A stretch of 32,340 nt of DNA, taken from assembly GCA_029884335.1 (NCBI GenBank), contig JAOUIA010000045.1, positions 1 to 32,340 of the forward strand, read 5' to 3'. Source of the stretch: Betaproteobacteria bacterium. Lineage in GTDB: Bacteria > Pseudomonadota > Gammaproteobacteria > Burkholderiales > Casimicrobiaceae. This document shows, in pieces, positions 8,276 through 17,295 of this stretch (the first letter of the stretch is position 1; the number at the start of each line of letters is the position of its first letter). A program made the translations under genes and the position numbers. Below the pieces are notes generated by a model, which saw only the letters and a list, made by a program, of their open reading frames with translations, was not told the origin of the DNA and ran no database searches.

Positions 8276-8472
8276 GCTAGTGTCCCGTACCGGAAGTTCC
8301 TTGCCATATCGCAGCGCAGCAACCACCTCCGCTCGCACAAGGACGACGAAAATGGCGCGCTGCGCGACGCCGGTCGCAGCGGGTATCGCGAATACCCGCA
8401 AGACCGGCAACAATGCAGCGCGTCATTTCTCGCTCGTCCTTGTGCAAGGAACTTCCGGTACGGGACACTAGC
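8276..8472. mobile_element. MITE-like element with 29-bp terminal inverted repeats
   Basis: A 197-bp element bounded by perfect 29-bp inverted repeats, GCTAGTGTCCCGTACC onward at 8276-8304 and its complement at 8444-8472. The outermost CTAG could be a target duplication, as some IS5-group elements produce, leaving TGTCCCGTACCGG as the true tip. The interior is also palindromic: GCACAAGGACGA near 8335 pairs with its complement near 8434, GCCGGTC pairs with GACCGGC, and a central hairpin GCGGGTAT/ATACCCGC lies at 8379-8399. No transposase is encoded, so it would depend on one elsewhere. It ends about 22 bp before the Bug ribosome-binding site. Confidence 0.8.
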
Positions 8473-8494
8473 TTTCGCCCGTCCACGACCCCGC

Positions 8495-8500
8495 AGGAGG
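8495..8500 (+). promoter_or_regulatory. Ribosome-binding site fixing the Bug gene start
   Basis: A full AGGAGG lies five bases before GTG 8506. This selects GTG 8506, directly followed by a signal peptide, over an upstream in-frame start that would begin inside the MITE. Confidence 0.85.
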
Positions 8501-8505
8501 CACCC

Positions 8506-9465
8506 GTGAAACGGTTTCTCGTCACCGCCGCACTCGCCCTGGTCCCGCTCACCGCTGCCGCACAGGCCGACTGGCCCGCCAAGCCCGTCCGCATCGTCGT
8601 GCCGTTCGCAGCTGGCGGCACCACCGACATCACCGCGCGCATCGTCGCCGCCGAGCTCGGCAAGACGCTCGGCCAGACGTTCGTCGTCGAGAACAAGGGC
8701 GGCGCCGGCGGCAACCTCGGCGCGGCCGACGTCGCGAAGAGCGCGCCCGACGGCTACACGTTCCTGATGGGCACGCCCGGCACGCAGGCGATCAACCAGT
8801 TCCTCTACGCGAAGATGCCCTACGACACGCAGAAGGACTTCGCGCCCGTGTCGTTCGTCGTCAAGGTGCCGAACGTGCTGGTGGTCAACCCGGGGCTTGG
8901 CGTGAAATCGGTGCAGGAGCTCATCGAGCTGGGCAAGGCGAAGCCGGGCACGGTCAACTACGGCACGCCTGGCAGCGGCACCACCGGGCACCTGTCGACC
9001 GAGCTCCTCAAGACGATGACGAAGTCCGACTTCACGCACGTCCCGTACAAGGGCAGCGGGCCGATGCTCCAGGACCTCCTCGGCGGCCAGGTGCAGATGG
9101 CGATCGACAACCTGCCCTCGTCGATGCCGCACATCAAGGCCGGCAAGCTGATTGCGCTCGCGGTCACCTCCCCCGCGCCGTCGCCCGAGCTGCCCGGCGT
9201 GCCGGCGCTGGGCAGCGTCGTGCCGGGCTACGTCGCCGAATCCTGGTTCGTGCTGATGGCGCCGGCCGCGACACCGCAGGCGATCGTCGACAAGCTGTCG
9301 GCCGAAGTCGACAGGATCGTGCGCCGGCCCGAGGTCGTCGATCGCTTCAAGGCGCTGGGCGCGGAGCCGGTCGGCGGCACGCCGAAGAGCCTCGGCGACT
9401 TCATCGCCGCCGAGACCGTGAAGTGGCGCGACGTGGTCAAGGCGTCGGGCGCCCGCGTCGACTGA
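8506..9465 (+). CDS. Bug/TctC-family tripartite tricarboxylate solute-binding protein
   Basis: A 319-residue periplasmic binding protein. The signal peptide is MKRFLVTAALALVPLTAAAQA. The mature start WPAKPVRIVVPFAAGGTTD is the classic Bug signature, followed by VVENKGGAGGNLGA, PDGYTFLMG and HVPYKGSGPMLQDLLGGQVQM. Bug proteins present carboxylates and related small molecules to TctAB permeases or act as sensors; no tctA/tctB lies nearby, so this is an orphan, as is common in Burkholderiales. The upstream region is taken up by a MITE, so its promoter must lie inside or beyond that element. The next gene is convergent. Confidence 0.92.
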   Translation: MKRFLVTAALALVPLTAAAQADWPAKPVRIVVPFAAGGTTDITARIVAAELGKTLGQTFVVENKGGAGGNLGAADVAKSAPDGYTFLMGTPGTQAINQFLYAKMPYDTQKDFAPVSFVVKVPNVLVVNPGLGVKSVQELIELGKAKPGTVNYGTPGSGTTGHLSTELLKTMTKSDFTHVPYKGSGPMLQDLLGGQVQMAIDNLPSSMPHIKAGKLIALAVTSPAPSPELPGVPALGSVVPGYVAESWFVLMAPAATPQAIVDKLSAEVDRIVRRPEVVDRFKALGAEPVGGTPKSLGDFIAAETVKWRDVVKASGARVD

Positions 9466-9493
9466 CCGGATTCACGCAACTGCACGACCTTGT

Positions 9494-9569
9494 GCCGTCG
9501 CTCCCGCGAAGGCGGGAGCCCAGCGTCGTTTGTTCGACACTGGGTCCCCGCCTGCGCGGGGACGACGAC
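9494..9569. repeat. Palindromic repeat after the Bug gene
   Basis: An imperfect inverted repeat of the same family as dnaE2 insertion 4: CGCTCCCGCGAAGGCGGGAG pairs with TCCCCGCCTGCGCGGGGA through flanking CCAGCGT/ACACTGGG. It lies about 30 bp after the Bug stop and could act as a transcription end or barrier between the convergent genes, though no U-tract follows. Confidence 0.75.
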
Positions 9570-9619
9570 AGTGGGTTGCTTGCAGCCATCAGCGACTCGT
9601 ACCCGCCTCCGTAGCCCTA

Positions 9620-9711
9620 CCCCGCTCCCCCTTCCCTCTCCCGGCTGACGCCGCGCGAGGGGAGTTCTCCTCACCCCTGACCCCTCTCCCGGCTGGCGCC
9701 GGGCGAGGGAA
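9620..9711. repeat. Paired C-rich repeats at the M81 gene 3' end
   Basis: Two direct copies of a CCTCTCCCGGCTGRCGCCG.GCGAGGG unit at about 9634-9665 and 9681-9710. The right copy is inside the M81 coding sequence and provides its last residues and stop codon. Confidence 0.75.
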
Positions 9712-11161
9712 GTACTTGTACGTTGCGGAACGGGAGCGAGCGCAGGTCCGCGCTGGCCGGTCCCGGACAGTCAACGTCGAAGATCCGCGCGCACAGCGGC
9801 TCGAACGCCGCGCGGAAGTGGTTCTTCGCCTTGGCGCACAGGAGCCGCGTCGCCGCGAGATCGACGCCGTGCGCCGCGAAGAACGCGGGGTCGTTCGCCG
9901 CGCCCACGCGCGACGTGACGATCACCTGCACGCCGTCCACGTCCAGCACCGCGCTGTTGCCCAGGTCGACGGCAAGCCCGCGCTCCATCGGCCCTTCGTT
10001 GACGAAGCGGGCGCGGCACAGCCGCGCGACCCGGGCGCTCGCCGCGACGCCGCTGCCGAACGCCGCGCTGCGCTTGCCGCCCAGCACGACCGCAAGCTTC
10101 GCGCCTTCGCCCGCGGCACGCGCCTGCGCGACGACCGCCTCGTCCGCGAAGTACGCGAACACGGTCGGCGCGCCAGGGCGCACGGCCAACAATGCGCGCA
10201 GCAGCCCCGGCGTGTCCGCCGCGCCGCCGGAGAGCGGGTTGTCGGCGGGATCGGTGACGGCGACCAGCCCCGGCGGCGCGGACAACGCGAGCCGGATGCC
10301 CTCCTCCGCCGCGACGAGCCGTGGCGTGAACTCGTCCGCGCGTGCGCGAAGCATCGTCGCGATCGCCGCCGCGGCTTCGGCAGCAATCGCCGCATCGCCG
10401 TCGGCGACGGCGAGCACCGAGGCCCCGGTCGACGGCGTGTCCGCGTAAGGGAAGCCGCCGAACACGGCGACGTCGAGCACGGAGCCTCGTTCGAGCTTTC
10501 GCGCGGCGGCCTCGGCGTCCGCCATCGGCCCCGCCGAGGTGCGCATGTTGAAGCTGGGCAGGAGCAGGCGCAGCGGGTGCACGACGACCCGCGGCCTGGT
10601 TTCGCCGGCTACCGCGCGCACCAGCTGGTCGAGCACGCGCGCGGCGGTCGCCTTCATGTCGACGTGCGGATAGGTGCGATACGAGGAAGCCGCTGCGAGG
10701 TGTGTGGCGATCGCCGGATCGAGGTTCGCGTGCAGGTCGAAGCTCGCACCCACCGGGCAGCGCGCCGCCGCCGCCGCGGCCCGCACCAGGGCGAGGTCCG
10801 GCGCCGCCTCGCCGCGCGCGATCGCGGCGCCGTGCAGCGAGAGATACACCGCGTCCCAGCGCTGCCCTGTGAGGCCCGCCAGGATCTCGTCGCGGATCGC
10901 GGCATACGCGTCGTCGTCGATCGGCCCGCCGGGATTCGCCGAGCAGCAGCGCAGCACGGTGACTTCCCACTTCGGATGCGCGTCGGCAAACTCTGCGACC
11001 GCGGCCAGCTCCGACTCCGTGCCGCGCGCGGCGCCGAGCGCGGCGCGCCCGCTCGTCCACTCGCGCTCGCGAAACGACGCGAGCGTGGTCTGCAGCGGGC
11101 TGAACGCGTTGCCCTCGAACCAGAAGCGCGCGACCGCGAGGCGCTTCCTCGCCGTGATCAC
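9671..11161 (-). CDS. M81-family metallopeptidase, MlrC-like
   Basis: A 496-residue protein of the M81 family, named after MlrC, which cleaves linear microcystin fragments; most members have unknown substrates. Features include an N-terminal ARFWFEGNAFSP block, ANPGGPIDDDAY, YLSLHGA (H110), FDLHANLDP (D142, H144) and YPHVDM (H166), which supply the expected metal ligands, and a later VAVTDPADNPLSGGAADTPG segment. GTG 11161 overlaps the flavoprotein stop as GTGA. The last dozen residues (LPSPGASRERGQG) are encoded by a palindromic repeat that also supplies the TGA, so the native C-terminus has been replaced. In this operon it may hydrolyse an amide made by the amidohydrolase; that is inference. 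Confidence 0.88.
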   Translation of the reverse strand: MITARKRLAVARFWFEGNAFSPLQTTLASFREREWTSGRAALGAARGTESELAAVAEFADAHPKWEVTVLRCCSANPGGPIDDDAYAAIRDEILAGLTGQRWDAVYLSLHGAAIARGEAAPDLALVRAAAAAARCPVGASFDLHANLDPAIATHLAAASSYRTYPHVDMKATAARVLDQLVRAVAGETRPRVVVHPLRLLLPSFNMRTSAGPMADAEAAARKLERGSVLDVAVFGGFPYADTPSTGASVLAVADGDAAIAAEAAAAIATMLRARADEFTPRLVAAEEGIRLALSAPPGLVAVTDPADNPLSGGAADTPGLLRALLAVRPGAPTVFAYFADEAVVAQARAAGEGAKLAVVLGGKRSAAFGSGVAASARVARLCRARFVNEGPMERGLAVDLGNSAVLDVDGVQVIVTSRVGAANDPAFFAAHGVDLAATRLLCAKAKNHFRAAFEPLCARIFDVDCPGPASADLRSLPFRNVQVLPSPGASRERGQG

Positions 11162-12543
11162 GTCGCCGCCCCCCGCCCGGCCAGGCGCCCGAGCGCGATC
11201 GCGGACAGGAGCCCGTTCCCCGAGAGGTAGCCCCACGCGTGCGCGCCCGAGAGCCCGCGCGCGGCGCCGCCCCCCGCCCAGAGGTTCGGCAGCGCCCTGC
11301 CGACGCCGTCGAGCACGCGCGCGTTCGCGTCGACCGCGAGCCCTCCCTGCGTGTGGAACAGCGCGCCGGTGACTTTCACCGCGTAATAGGGCGGCGCGAG
11401 CGGCGGCGCGTTGCGGAAGTCGCGGCCGAGCGCGTCGTCTGCTTCGCCCCGCGCGCACGCCGCGGCGTGCATCAGCGTCCGCTGCAGCGCGTCGGCCGGC
11501 AGGCCGCAGGCGGCGGCAAGGCCCGCGATGTCGCCGGCACGGCGGATCGCCCCGGCCGCCTCCGCCGCGCGATAGTCGGGAAAGCCGCGCCCCAGCTCGT
11601 GCAGCCGGGCGTCGTAGACGTCCCACGCGACGGCGCCCGGCTGGCTCAGCACCTCGAGGCACTGCTCGGAGTAGCCTGCGTGCTCGTTCGCGAAGCGCTC
11701 GCCGCGCGCGTTCACCTGGATGCCGCCTTCCATCATGAGCGCCCAGGTGATCAGCACGCCGTGCGGAGTGGCGAGCGAACCGTGGCCCTGGTAGGCGCCG
11801 AGGTCGCGCGCCGCGGCGCCGAGCGCAAGTCCCCACGCCAGCGCGTCGCCGCGGTTGCCGGCGTGGCCGAAGTACGGCGCGCCGGCGATCTGGGGAATGT
11901 GCTCGCGCACGAGGTCCGCGTTGCCGCCGAAGCCCGAGCAGGCGAGCACCAGCGCCTCGCAGCCGGCCTCGTCCGTCGTCCCGTCCGGGCGTGCGTAGCG
12001 CACGCCGGCGACGCGCCCGTCGGTGCGCGCGACGAGCGTGTCGACTGTCGCGGACGTCACCAGGGTGACACCGGCCGCCGCGCTCGCCTGCGCGAGGCGG
12101 CGCACGAGCGCCTCGCCGGTGCGCTCGGGCACCGCGTGCATGCGGGTCAATCCGTGACCCGGGTAGAGGAAGCCCTCGACCAGCTCGAACGGAACGCCGT
12201 GCGCGTCGGCGAGCCACTCCAGCGCGGGACCGATCGTCGCGCAGGCGGACGCCACGACGGCCGCATCCGCCTCGCCATTGTTCTTGCGCGCGATGTCGGC
12301 AGCCATCGCCGCGGGCGAGTCGTCCACGCCCGCGGCACGCTGCCAGCGCGTTCCGGCCGCAGGGACGAAGCCCGAGGACATCGCCGTCGACCCCGACGGC
12401 AGCGCGTCGCGTTCCAGCACCAGCACGTCGACGCCGCGCTCGCGCGCCGCGAGCGCCGCAACGAGCCCGCAGGCGCCAGCGCCGACGACGACGACGGGAA
12501 AGCGCGCCGCGAAGTCGGCGCCCTCGTCGCGAACGACGGGCAC
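11158..12543 (-). CDS. FAD-dependent dehydrogenase, fumarate reductase/TcuA-like
   Basis: A 461-residue flavoprotein. A Rossmann FAD site VVVVGAGACGLVAA (residues 17-30) with acidic E44 opens the protein. The C-terminal block LPNLWAGGGAARGLSGAHAWGYLSGNGL is the second FAD contact typical of the fumarate reductase / 3-ketosteroid dehydrogenase / tricarballylate dehydrogenase group. These enzymes add or remove a double bond next to carboxyl or keto groups. There is no heme or Fe-S domain and no signal peptide, so it is cytoplasmic. GTG 12543 begins seven bases after the amidohydrolase stop. With an aconitase-type hydratase in the same operon, a role in oxidising a saturated di- or tricarboxylate to the unsaturated acid is plausible. 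The substrate is not determinable. Confidence 0.85.
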   Translation of the reverse strand: MPVVRDEGADFAARFPVVVVGAGACGLVAALAARERGVDVLVLERDALPSGSTAMSSGFVPAAGTRWQRAAGVDDSPAAMAADIARKNNGEADAAVVASACATIGPALEWLADAHGVPFELVEGFLYPGHGLTRMHAVPERTGEALVRRLAQASAAAGVTLVTSATVDTLVARTDGRVAGVRYARPDGTTDEAGCEALVLACSGFGGNADLVREHIPQIAGAPYFGHAGNRGDALAWGLALGAAARDLGAYQGHGSLATPHGVLITWALMMEGGIQVNARGERFANEHAGYSEQCLEVLSQPGAVAWDVYDARLHELGRGFPDYRAAEAAGAIRRAGDIAGLAAACGLPADALQRTLMHAAACARGEADDALGRDFRNAPPLAPPYYAVKVTGALFHTQGGLAVDANARVLDGVGRALPNLWAGGGAARGLSGAHAWGYLSGNGLLSAIALGRLAGRGAAT

Positions 12544-12550
12544 GGCAACC

Positions 12551-14020
12551 TCAGGCGGCCGGACGCCGCAGGTAGCGGCCCCGCGCCGGGCCGACGACGC
12601 TGCCGCCGTCGTAGACGACCTCGCCGCGCAGCAGCGTCGTCTTGACGCGGCCGGTGAGCTCCTGCCCCTCGAACGGCGTGTAGCCCTGCTGCGACGGCGA
12701 TTCCGCCGCGCGCACGACGAACGACTCGTCGGGGTCCACCAGCACGACGTCCGCGTCGAATCCCGGCGCCAGGTCGCCCTTCTGCCTGAGACCGAAGCGC
12801 TGGGCCGGATTGCGGCACAGGAGCTCGGCGATGCGGCCGAGCGGAAGTCCCCGCTTGCGCCCCTCGGAGAGCACGCCGGAGAGCAGGTACTCGGTGCCGC
12901 CGAAGCCCGACTTCGCGAGCCAGATGTTGCCCGGCTCCTTCGCCGACCACTTCTGCTCGGCCGAGCAGCACGCGTGGTCGCTGACGATCCAGTCGACGTC
13001 GCCGGCCAGCACCGCTTCCCACAGCGCCTCGACGTCCTCGCGGGGACGGATCGGCGGGTTGACCTTCGCGTGCACCGCGCACTCGCAGTCGACGTCGAGC
13101 AGCAGGTGGCCCACGGTCACCTCCCGGCGAAACGCGATGTGCGGGAAGACGTCGCGCATCTTGAGCGCCGCGTCGATCGCCTTGCGCGACGAGAGGTGCA
13201 GCAGGTTGACGTTGAGGCACTGCGTCTCGTAGGCGAGGTAGGCCGCGATCCAGATGGCGAGCCCTTCCGAGTGTGGTGGCCGCGCCGCGCTGTAGGCGCG
13301 AAGACCGGTGAGCGTCGGGTCGCGCTCGACCAGCTTGGTGTACGCGTTCAGGATGTCGGCCAGCTCGCAGTGCAGGCTGACGCTGATCGATTCCGCGCGC
13401 TGCGGAAAGCGCTCCATCAGCCGGCGCGCGCCGCGCATGATGAACTCGAAGTGCGCGATGTCGTAGCGGTCCTCCGGCCCGATCATGAGGAAGTCGTCCT
13501 GCGCCGACGAGCGGCCGTGCAGCCCGTAGCCGCCGTAGAACATGAAGATCTTGAACGAGGGCACGCCCCAGTCGACGAGCAGCGACTCCATCTCGTCGAT
13601 GTGCGATGCGGCGATCGGCGCGACGTGGAAGCCGTAGTCGACCCAGAAGTTGCCCTCTGCCAGCGCAAGCGCCGCGGGCATGAACTGCGCGTACGGCCCG
13701 CCGCGGTTGAGGTAGTACTGCCCCGTGCGCACGTAGTTGAGGCTCGTCGTCACCCCGCCCGACGCCGCCGCCTTGCTCTCGGTGACTGCGTCGCGGTCGA
13801 GCGGCTGGTAGATCCCGACGTGCATGTGCGCGTCCACCACGCCGGGGAACGCGAGGCGGCCCTGGCCGTCGAGCACGCGTTTCGCCTCCTCGGCGCGGAT
13901 CGCGGGAGCGAGCGCAGCCACGCGCCCGTCGCGCACGGCAATGTCCGCGTCGAGCGGTGCGGCGCTGCCGGGACGGACGACGCGGACGTTCTTGACGACG
14001 AGGTCGTAGGGTCGGTTCAT
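12551..14020 (-). CDS. Dihydropyrimidinase/hydantoinase-type amidohydrolase
   Basis: A 489-residue cyclic amidohydrolase that opens ring amides such as hydantoins, dihydropyrimidines, imides or allantoin. The binuclear metal site is complete: HMH (H65, H67), a candidate carbamylated lysine K157 in SFKIFMFYGG, H217 in SLHCE, H275 in LLHLSS and D348 in VSDHACC. The N-terminal small beta domain (DLVVKNVRVV...DIAVRDGRVAALA) and the C-terminal return strand (GFDADVVLVDPDE) are typical. The length matches the family. ATG 14020 overlaps the hydro-lyase small-subunit stop as ATGA. Pyrimidine-pathway partners are absent, so a non-pyrimidine ring substrate imported by the adjacent Liv system is likely. 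Confidence 0.88.
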   Translation of the reverse strand: MNRPYDLVVKNVRVVRPGSAAPLDADIAVRDGRVAALAPAIRAEEAKRVLDGQGRLAFPGVVDAHMHVGIYQPLDRDAVTESKAAASGGVTTSLNYVRTGQYYLNRGGPYAQFMPAALALAEGNFWVDYGFHVAPIAASHIDEMESLLVDWGVPSFKIFMFYGGYGLHGRSSAQDDFLMIGPEDRYDIAHFEFIMRGARRLMERFPQRAESISVSLHCELADILNAYTKLVERDPTLTGLRAYSAARPPHSEGLAIWIAAYLAYETQCLNVNLLHLSSRKAIDAALKMRDVFPHIAFRREVTVGHLLLDVDCECAVHAKVNPPIRPREDVEALWEAVLAGDVDWIVSDHACCSAEQKWSAKEPGNIWLAKSGFGGTEYLLSGVLSEGRKRGLPLGRIAELLCRNPAQRFGLRQKGDLAPGFDADVVLVDPDESFVVRAAESPSQQGYTPFEGQELTGRVKTTLLRGEVVYDGGSVVGPARGRYLRRPAA

Positions 14021-14529
14021 GGCGGGTTCGGGTTGCGTTGGGCGGCGATGCGACGCTCGAGCCAGGGCAGCAGCCCGCCGGCGTCGAGGATTGCCTTGAG
14101 GTGATCGGGCACCGGCGTGCAGGCGAGCACGAGGCCCCGTTCCGGCAACTCCACACATGCGCCGGCAATGTCGACCGCGAGGGCGTCGCCTGCGCGTACC
14201 GCATCCGCGCGCTCGCACTCGAGCACGGGGAGCCCCAGGTTGATCGCGTTGCGGTGGAAGATGCCGGCGAACGAGCGCGCGACGACCGCGGCGACGCCGA
14301 GGTGCCGCAACGCGGCGGCGGCCTGCTCCCGCGAAGAGCCGGCGCCGAAATTGCGCCCGGCGACCACGACGTCGCCCGGGCGCACCCGCGCGGCGAACGA
14401 GGGGTCGAGCGCTTCGAGGCAGTGGCGCGCGATCTCCTCGACGCCGAACTTGATCCACGCGCCGGGGGCGAGCGCGTCGGTGTCGACGTCGTCGCCGAAG
14501 ACGAACGCACGGCCCCTCGTCGCCGTCAC
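14017..14529 (-). CDS. Aconitase-superfamily hydro-lyase small subunit, LeuD-like
   Basis: The 170-residue swivel-domain subunit of a two-part [4Fe-4S] hydro-lyase. The hallmark GRNFGAGSSREQA (59-70) is near-identical to the G-x-NFG-x-GSSRE motif of LeuD and aconitases, which contributes substrate-binding residues. The N-terminal FGDDVDTDALAPG is also family-typical. GTG 14529 overlaps the large-subunit stop as GTGA. A leucine-biosynthesis role is unlikely, since leuA and leuB are absent and the gene sits in a transport and catabolic operon. Maleate, citraconate or 2,3-dimethylmalate hydro-lyases use the same two-subunit design. Confidence 0.87.
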   Translation of the reverse strand: MTATRGRAFVFGDDVDTDALAPGAWIKFGVEEIARHCLEALDPSFAARVRPGDVVVAGRNFGAGSSREQAAAALRHLGVAAVVARSFAGIFHRNAINLGLPVLECERADAVRAGDALAVDIAGACVELPERGLVLACTPVPDHLKAILDAGGLLPWLERRIAAQRNPNPP

Positions 14530-15833
14530 AGGAACTCCCGGGGGTCCGCGATCGTGCCGGCCACCGCGCTGGCCGCGACGGTGTACGGCGAGGCGAGGTA
14601 CACGCGCGAGCCCGGCGCGCCCATGCGCCCGCGGAAGTTGCGCGCGGTCGAGGCGATGACGACGTCGTCGTCGCCGAAGCGGTGCGCGCCGTAGCCCGCG
14701 CAGGCGCCGCACGCCGTCGGCAGCAGCTCGGCGCCCGCCTCGAGCAGCGCGCCGAGCGTTCCCTCCTCGCGAGCGATCGTCTCGTCGCGCCGCGAGGCCG
14801 GCGCGACCATGAGTCGCAGGCCCTCCGCGCACCTGCGGCCGCGCAGGATCGACGCCGCCATGCGCAGGTCGTCGAGCTTCGCGCCCGTGCACGCGCCGAG
14901 GTAGGCGGCCGTCAGAGGGGTGCCGGCGTGGACGTCGACGGGCGCCGCATTCGCGGGGCTGTGCGGCGCGGCGACCTGCGGCGCCAGCGACGAAGCGTCG
15001 AAGCGGTGCTCGGCCAGGACCGCAGCCGAAGGATCGGAGCGCCACGTCTCGACGTCGACTTCGTGCACGCCCGCTTCGCCGAGCCACGCGCGGGTGGTCG
15101 CATCCGGCGCGAACAGGCCCGCCTGCCCGCCCAGCTCCGCCGTCATGTTCGCCATCGTCATGCGCTCGCGCATCGACAGCGCCTCCACCGCCTCGCCGCA
15201 GTACTCGACGGCGTGATAGCCGCCGCCGTCCATGCCGAGCGCGCCGCACAGGCGAAGCATCGCGTCCTTCGCCGACACGCCCGGCCCGAACCGGCCGTCC
15301 CAGCGGATGCGCACCGTGTGCGGCACCTTGAGCCAGATCTCGCCCGTGACCAGCACGCCGAGCATCTCGGTGGCGCCCACGCCGAACGCGTAGCACCCGA
15401 ACGCCCCGCCGGTGGGCGAGTGGCTGTCGCCGCCGACGACGAACATCCCCGGCCGCAGGTGGCCCTGCTCGGGCAGCACGACGTGGCAGATGCCGATGCC
15501 GTCGTGCAGCGCGCGCACCGAGTGCTGCGCGGCGAAATCGCGCGCGACGGCGACGATGCGGCGCGACTCCTCGTCGTGCACCGGAACGTAGTGGTCGGTG
15601 ACCACGACCACGCGCGAGGGGTCCCACGGCTTCGCGCCGAGCCGCTCGAGCATCGGCCCCACGCGCCGCGGACCGCCCGAGTCGTGCATCATCGCGAGGT
15701 CGACGCGGCAGGTCACGATCTCGCCCGGAGTCACGCGCCCGCGGCCCGCGGCGCGGGCGACGAGCTTCTGCGCGAGGGTCTGCGGTGAGGCCGGGCTCAC
15801 GGTGCGGTCCGGATGAGGCGTCGGCACGATCAT
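14526..15833 (-). CDS. Aconitase-superfamily hydro-lyase large subunit, LeuC-like
   Basis: A 435-residue [4Fe-4S] subunit that pairs with the following LeuD-like subunit to add or remove water on a carboxylic acid. Cluster cysteines are C315 in YLGACTGAK and C375/C378 in PTACGACAGYG. Other family blocks are VTDHYVPVHD, GIGICHVVLPEQG, VVGGDSHSPTGGAFG and GVGATEM. The size fits the archaeal-type 3-isopropylmalate/homoaconitate branch rather than full-length aconitase. ATG 15833 overlaps the livF stop as ATGA. Specificity cannot be told from motifs; the neighbours argue for a catabolic substrate. Confidence 0.88.
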   Translation of the reverse strand: MIVPTPHPDRTVSPASPQTLAQKLVARAAGRGRVTPGEIVTCRVDLAMMHDSGGPRRVGPMLERLGAKPWDPSRVVVVTDHYVPVHDEESRRIVAVARDFAAQHSVRALHDGIGICHVVLPEQGHLRPGMFVVGGDSHSPTGGAFGCYAFGVGATEMLGVLVTGEIWLKVPHTVRIRWDGRFGPGVSAKDAMLRLCGALGMDGGGYHAVEYCGEAVEALSMRERMTMANMTAELGGQAGLFAPDATTRAWLGEAGVHEVDVETWRSDPSAAVLAEHRFDASSLAPQVAAPHSPANAAPVDVHAGTPLTAAYLGACTGAKLDDLRMAASILRGRRCAEGLRLMVAPASRRDETIAREEGTLGALLEAGAELLPTACGACAGYGAHRFGDDDVVIASTARNFRGRMGAPGSRVYLASPYTVAASAVAGTIADPREFL

Positions 15834-16545
15834 AGCCCGAGGTAGGCGCGCCGCACTTCCGGATTCGCCGCGAGGTCCGCCGCCGCGCCCGACAGCCGGA
15901 TCGCGCCGTTCTCCAGCACGTAGGCCCGCTGCGCCACCGCCAGCGACTCGGCGACGTTCTGCTCGACCAGCAGGATCGCGAGGCCGTCGGCGTGCAGGCG
16001 GCGCACGAGCGCGAACATCTCGTCGACGAGCTTCGGGGAGAGGCCGAGCGAAGGCTCGTCGAGGATCAGCAGTCGCGGCTCCGCCATCAGGCCCCGGCCG
16101 ATCGCGAGCATCTGCTGCTCGCCGCCGGAGAGCGTGCCGGCGCGCTGGCGCTCGCGCTCGGCGAGCCGCGGGAACACCGCGTGCACGCGCTCGAGCGAAC
16201 GCGCGCGGTGGGCCCGCCCGCGGCGGTAGGCGCCGACGAGCAGGTTGTCGCGCACCGTGAGGTCGGGAAACACGCGCCGGCCTTCCGGGACCTGCACGAG
16301 GCCGGCGGCGACGATCGCCGCGCTGCCCGCCGCGGTGACGTCCTCGCCCGCGAAGCGAACGCTGCCGCCGTGAGCCCGCACGATGCCCGACAGCGTGTTG
16401 TTGAGCGTCGACTTGCCGGCGCCGTTCGAGCCCAGCACCGCGACGATCTCGCCGGGCCGGACGGCGAGGTCGACGCCGCGCAGGATCTCGACGCCGCCGT
16501 AGCCCGAGCGAAGTCCACTGACGTCGAGCAGCGGGCTGGCTTCGG

Positions 16546-16549
<4 letters not shown>
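15830..16549 (-). CDS. livF: Liv-type ABC transporter ATP-binding protein LivF
   Basis: A 239-residue ATPase of the hydrophobic/branched-chain amino acid uptake family. It has Walker A GSNGAGKST (40-48), the signature LSGGEQQ (140-146), Walker B LLILDEP (160-166) and the LivF-typical VEQNVAESL. It pairs with LivG on the cytoplasmic face of the LivHM permease. GTG 16549 overlaps the livG stop as GTGA, and its own stop overlaps the hydro-lyase start, tying transport to catabolism in one transcript. In Liv-like systems the cargo may be amino acids, amides, urea or aromatic acids. Confidence 0.93.

Positions 16550-17291
<742 letters not shown>

Positions 17292-17295
<4 letters not shown>

Noticed and set aside
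6634-8280. Long open frame on the plus strand opposite the HAF/DUF5648 gene
   Set aside because: The minus-strand product has a signal peptide and two recognised domain types; the plus-strand product has none.
8413-8505. Upstream in-frame extension of the Bug protein
   Set aside because: It would start inside the MITE and bury the signal peptide; AGGAGG and GTG 8506 give a normal start.
11239-12645. Long open frame on the plus strand opposite the FAD dehydrogenase
   Set aside because: Antisense shadow of a gene with clear FAD motifs; its translation has no recognisable domain.
14017-15833. Leucine biosynthesis leuC/leuD
   Set aside because: No leuA or leuB nearby, and the pair is translationally coupled to transport and amidohydrolase genes, so the family name is kept only as a structural description.
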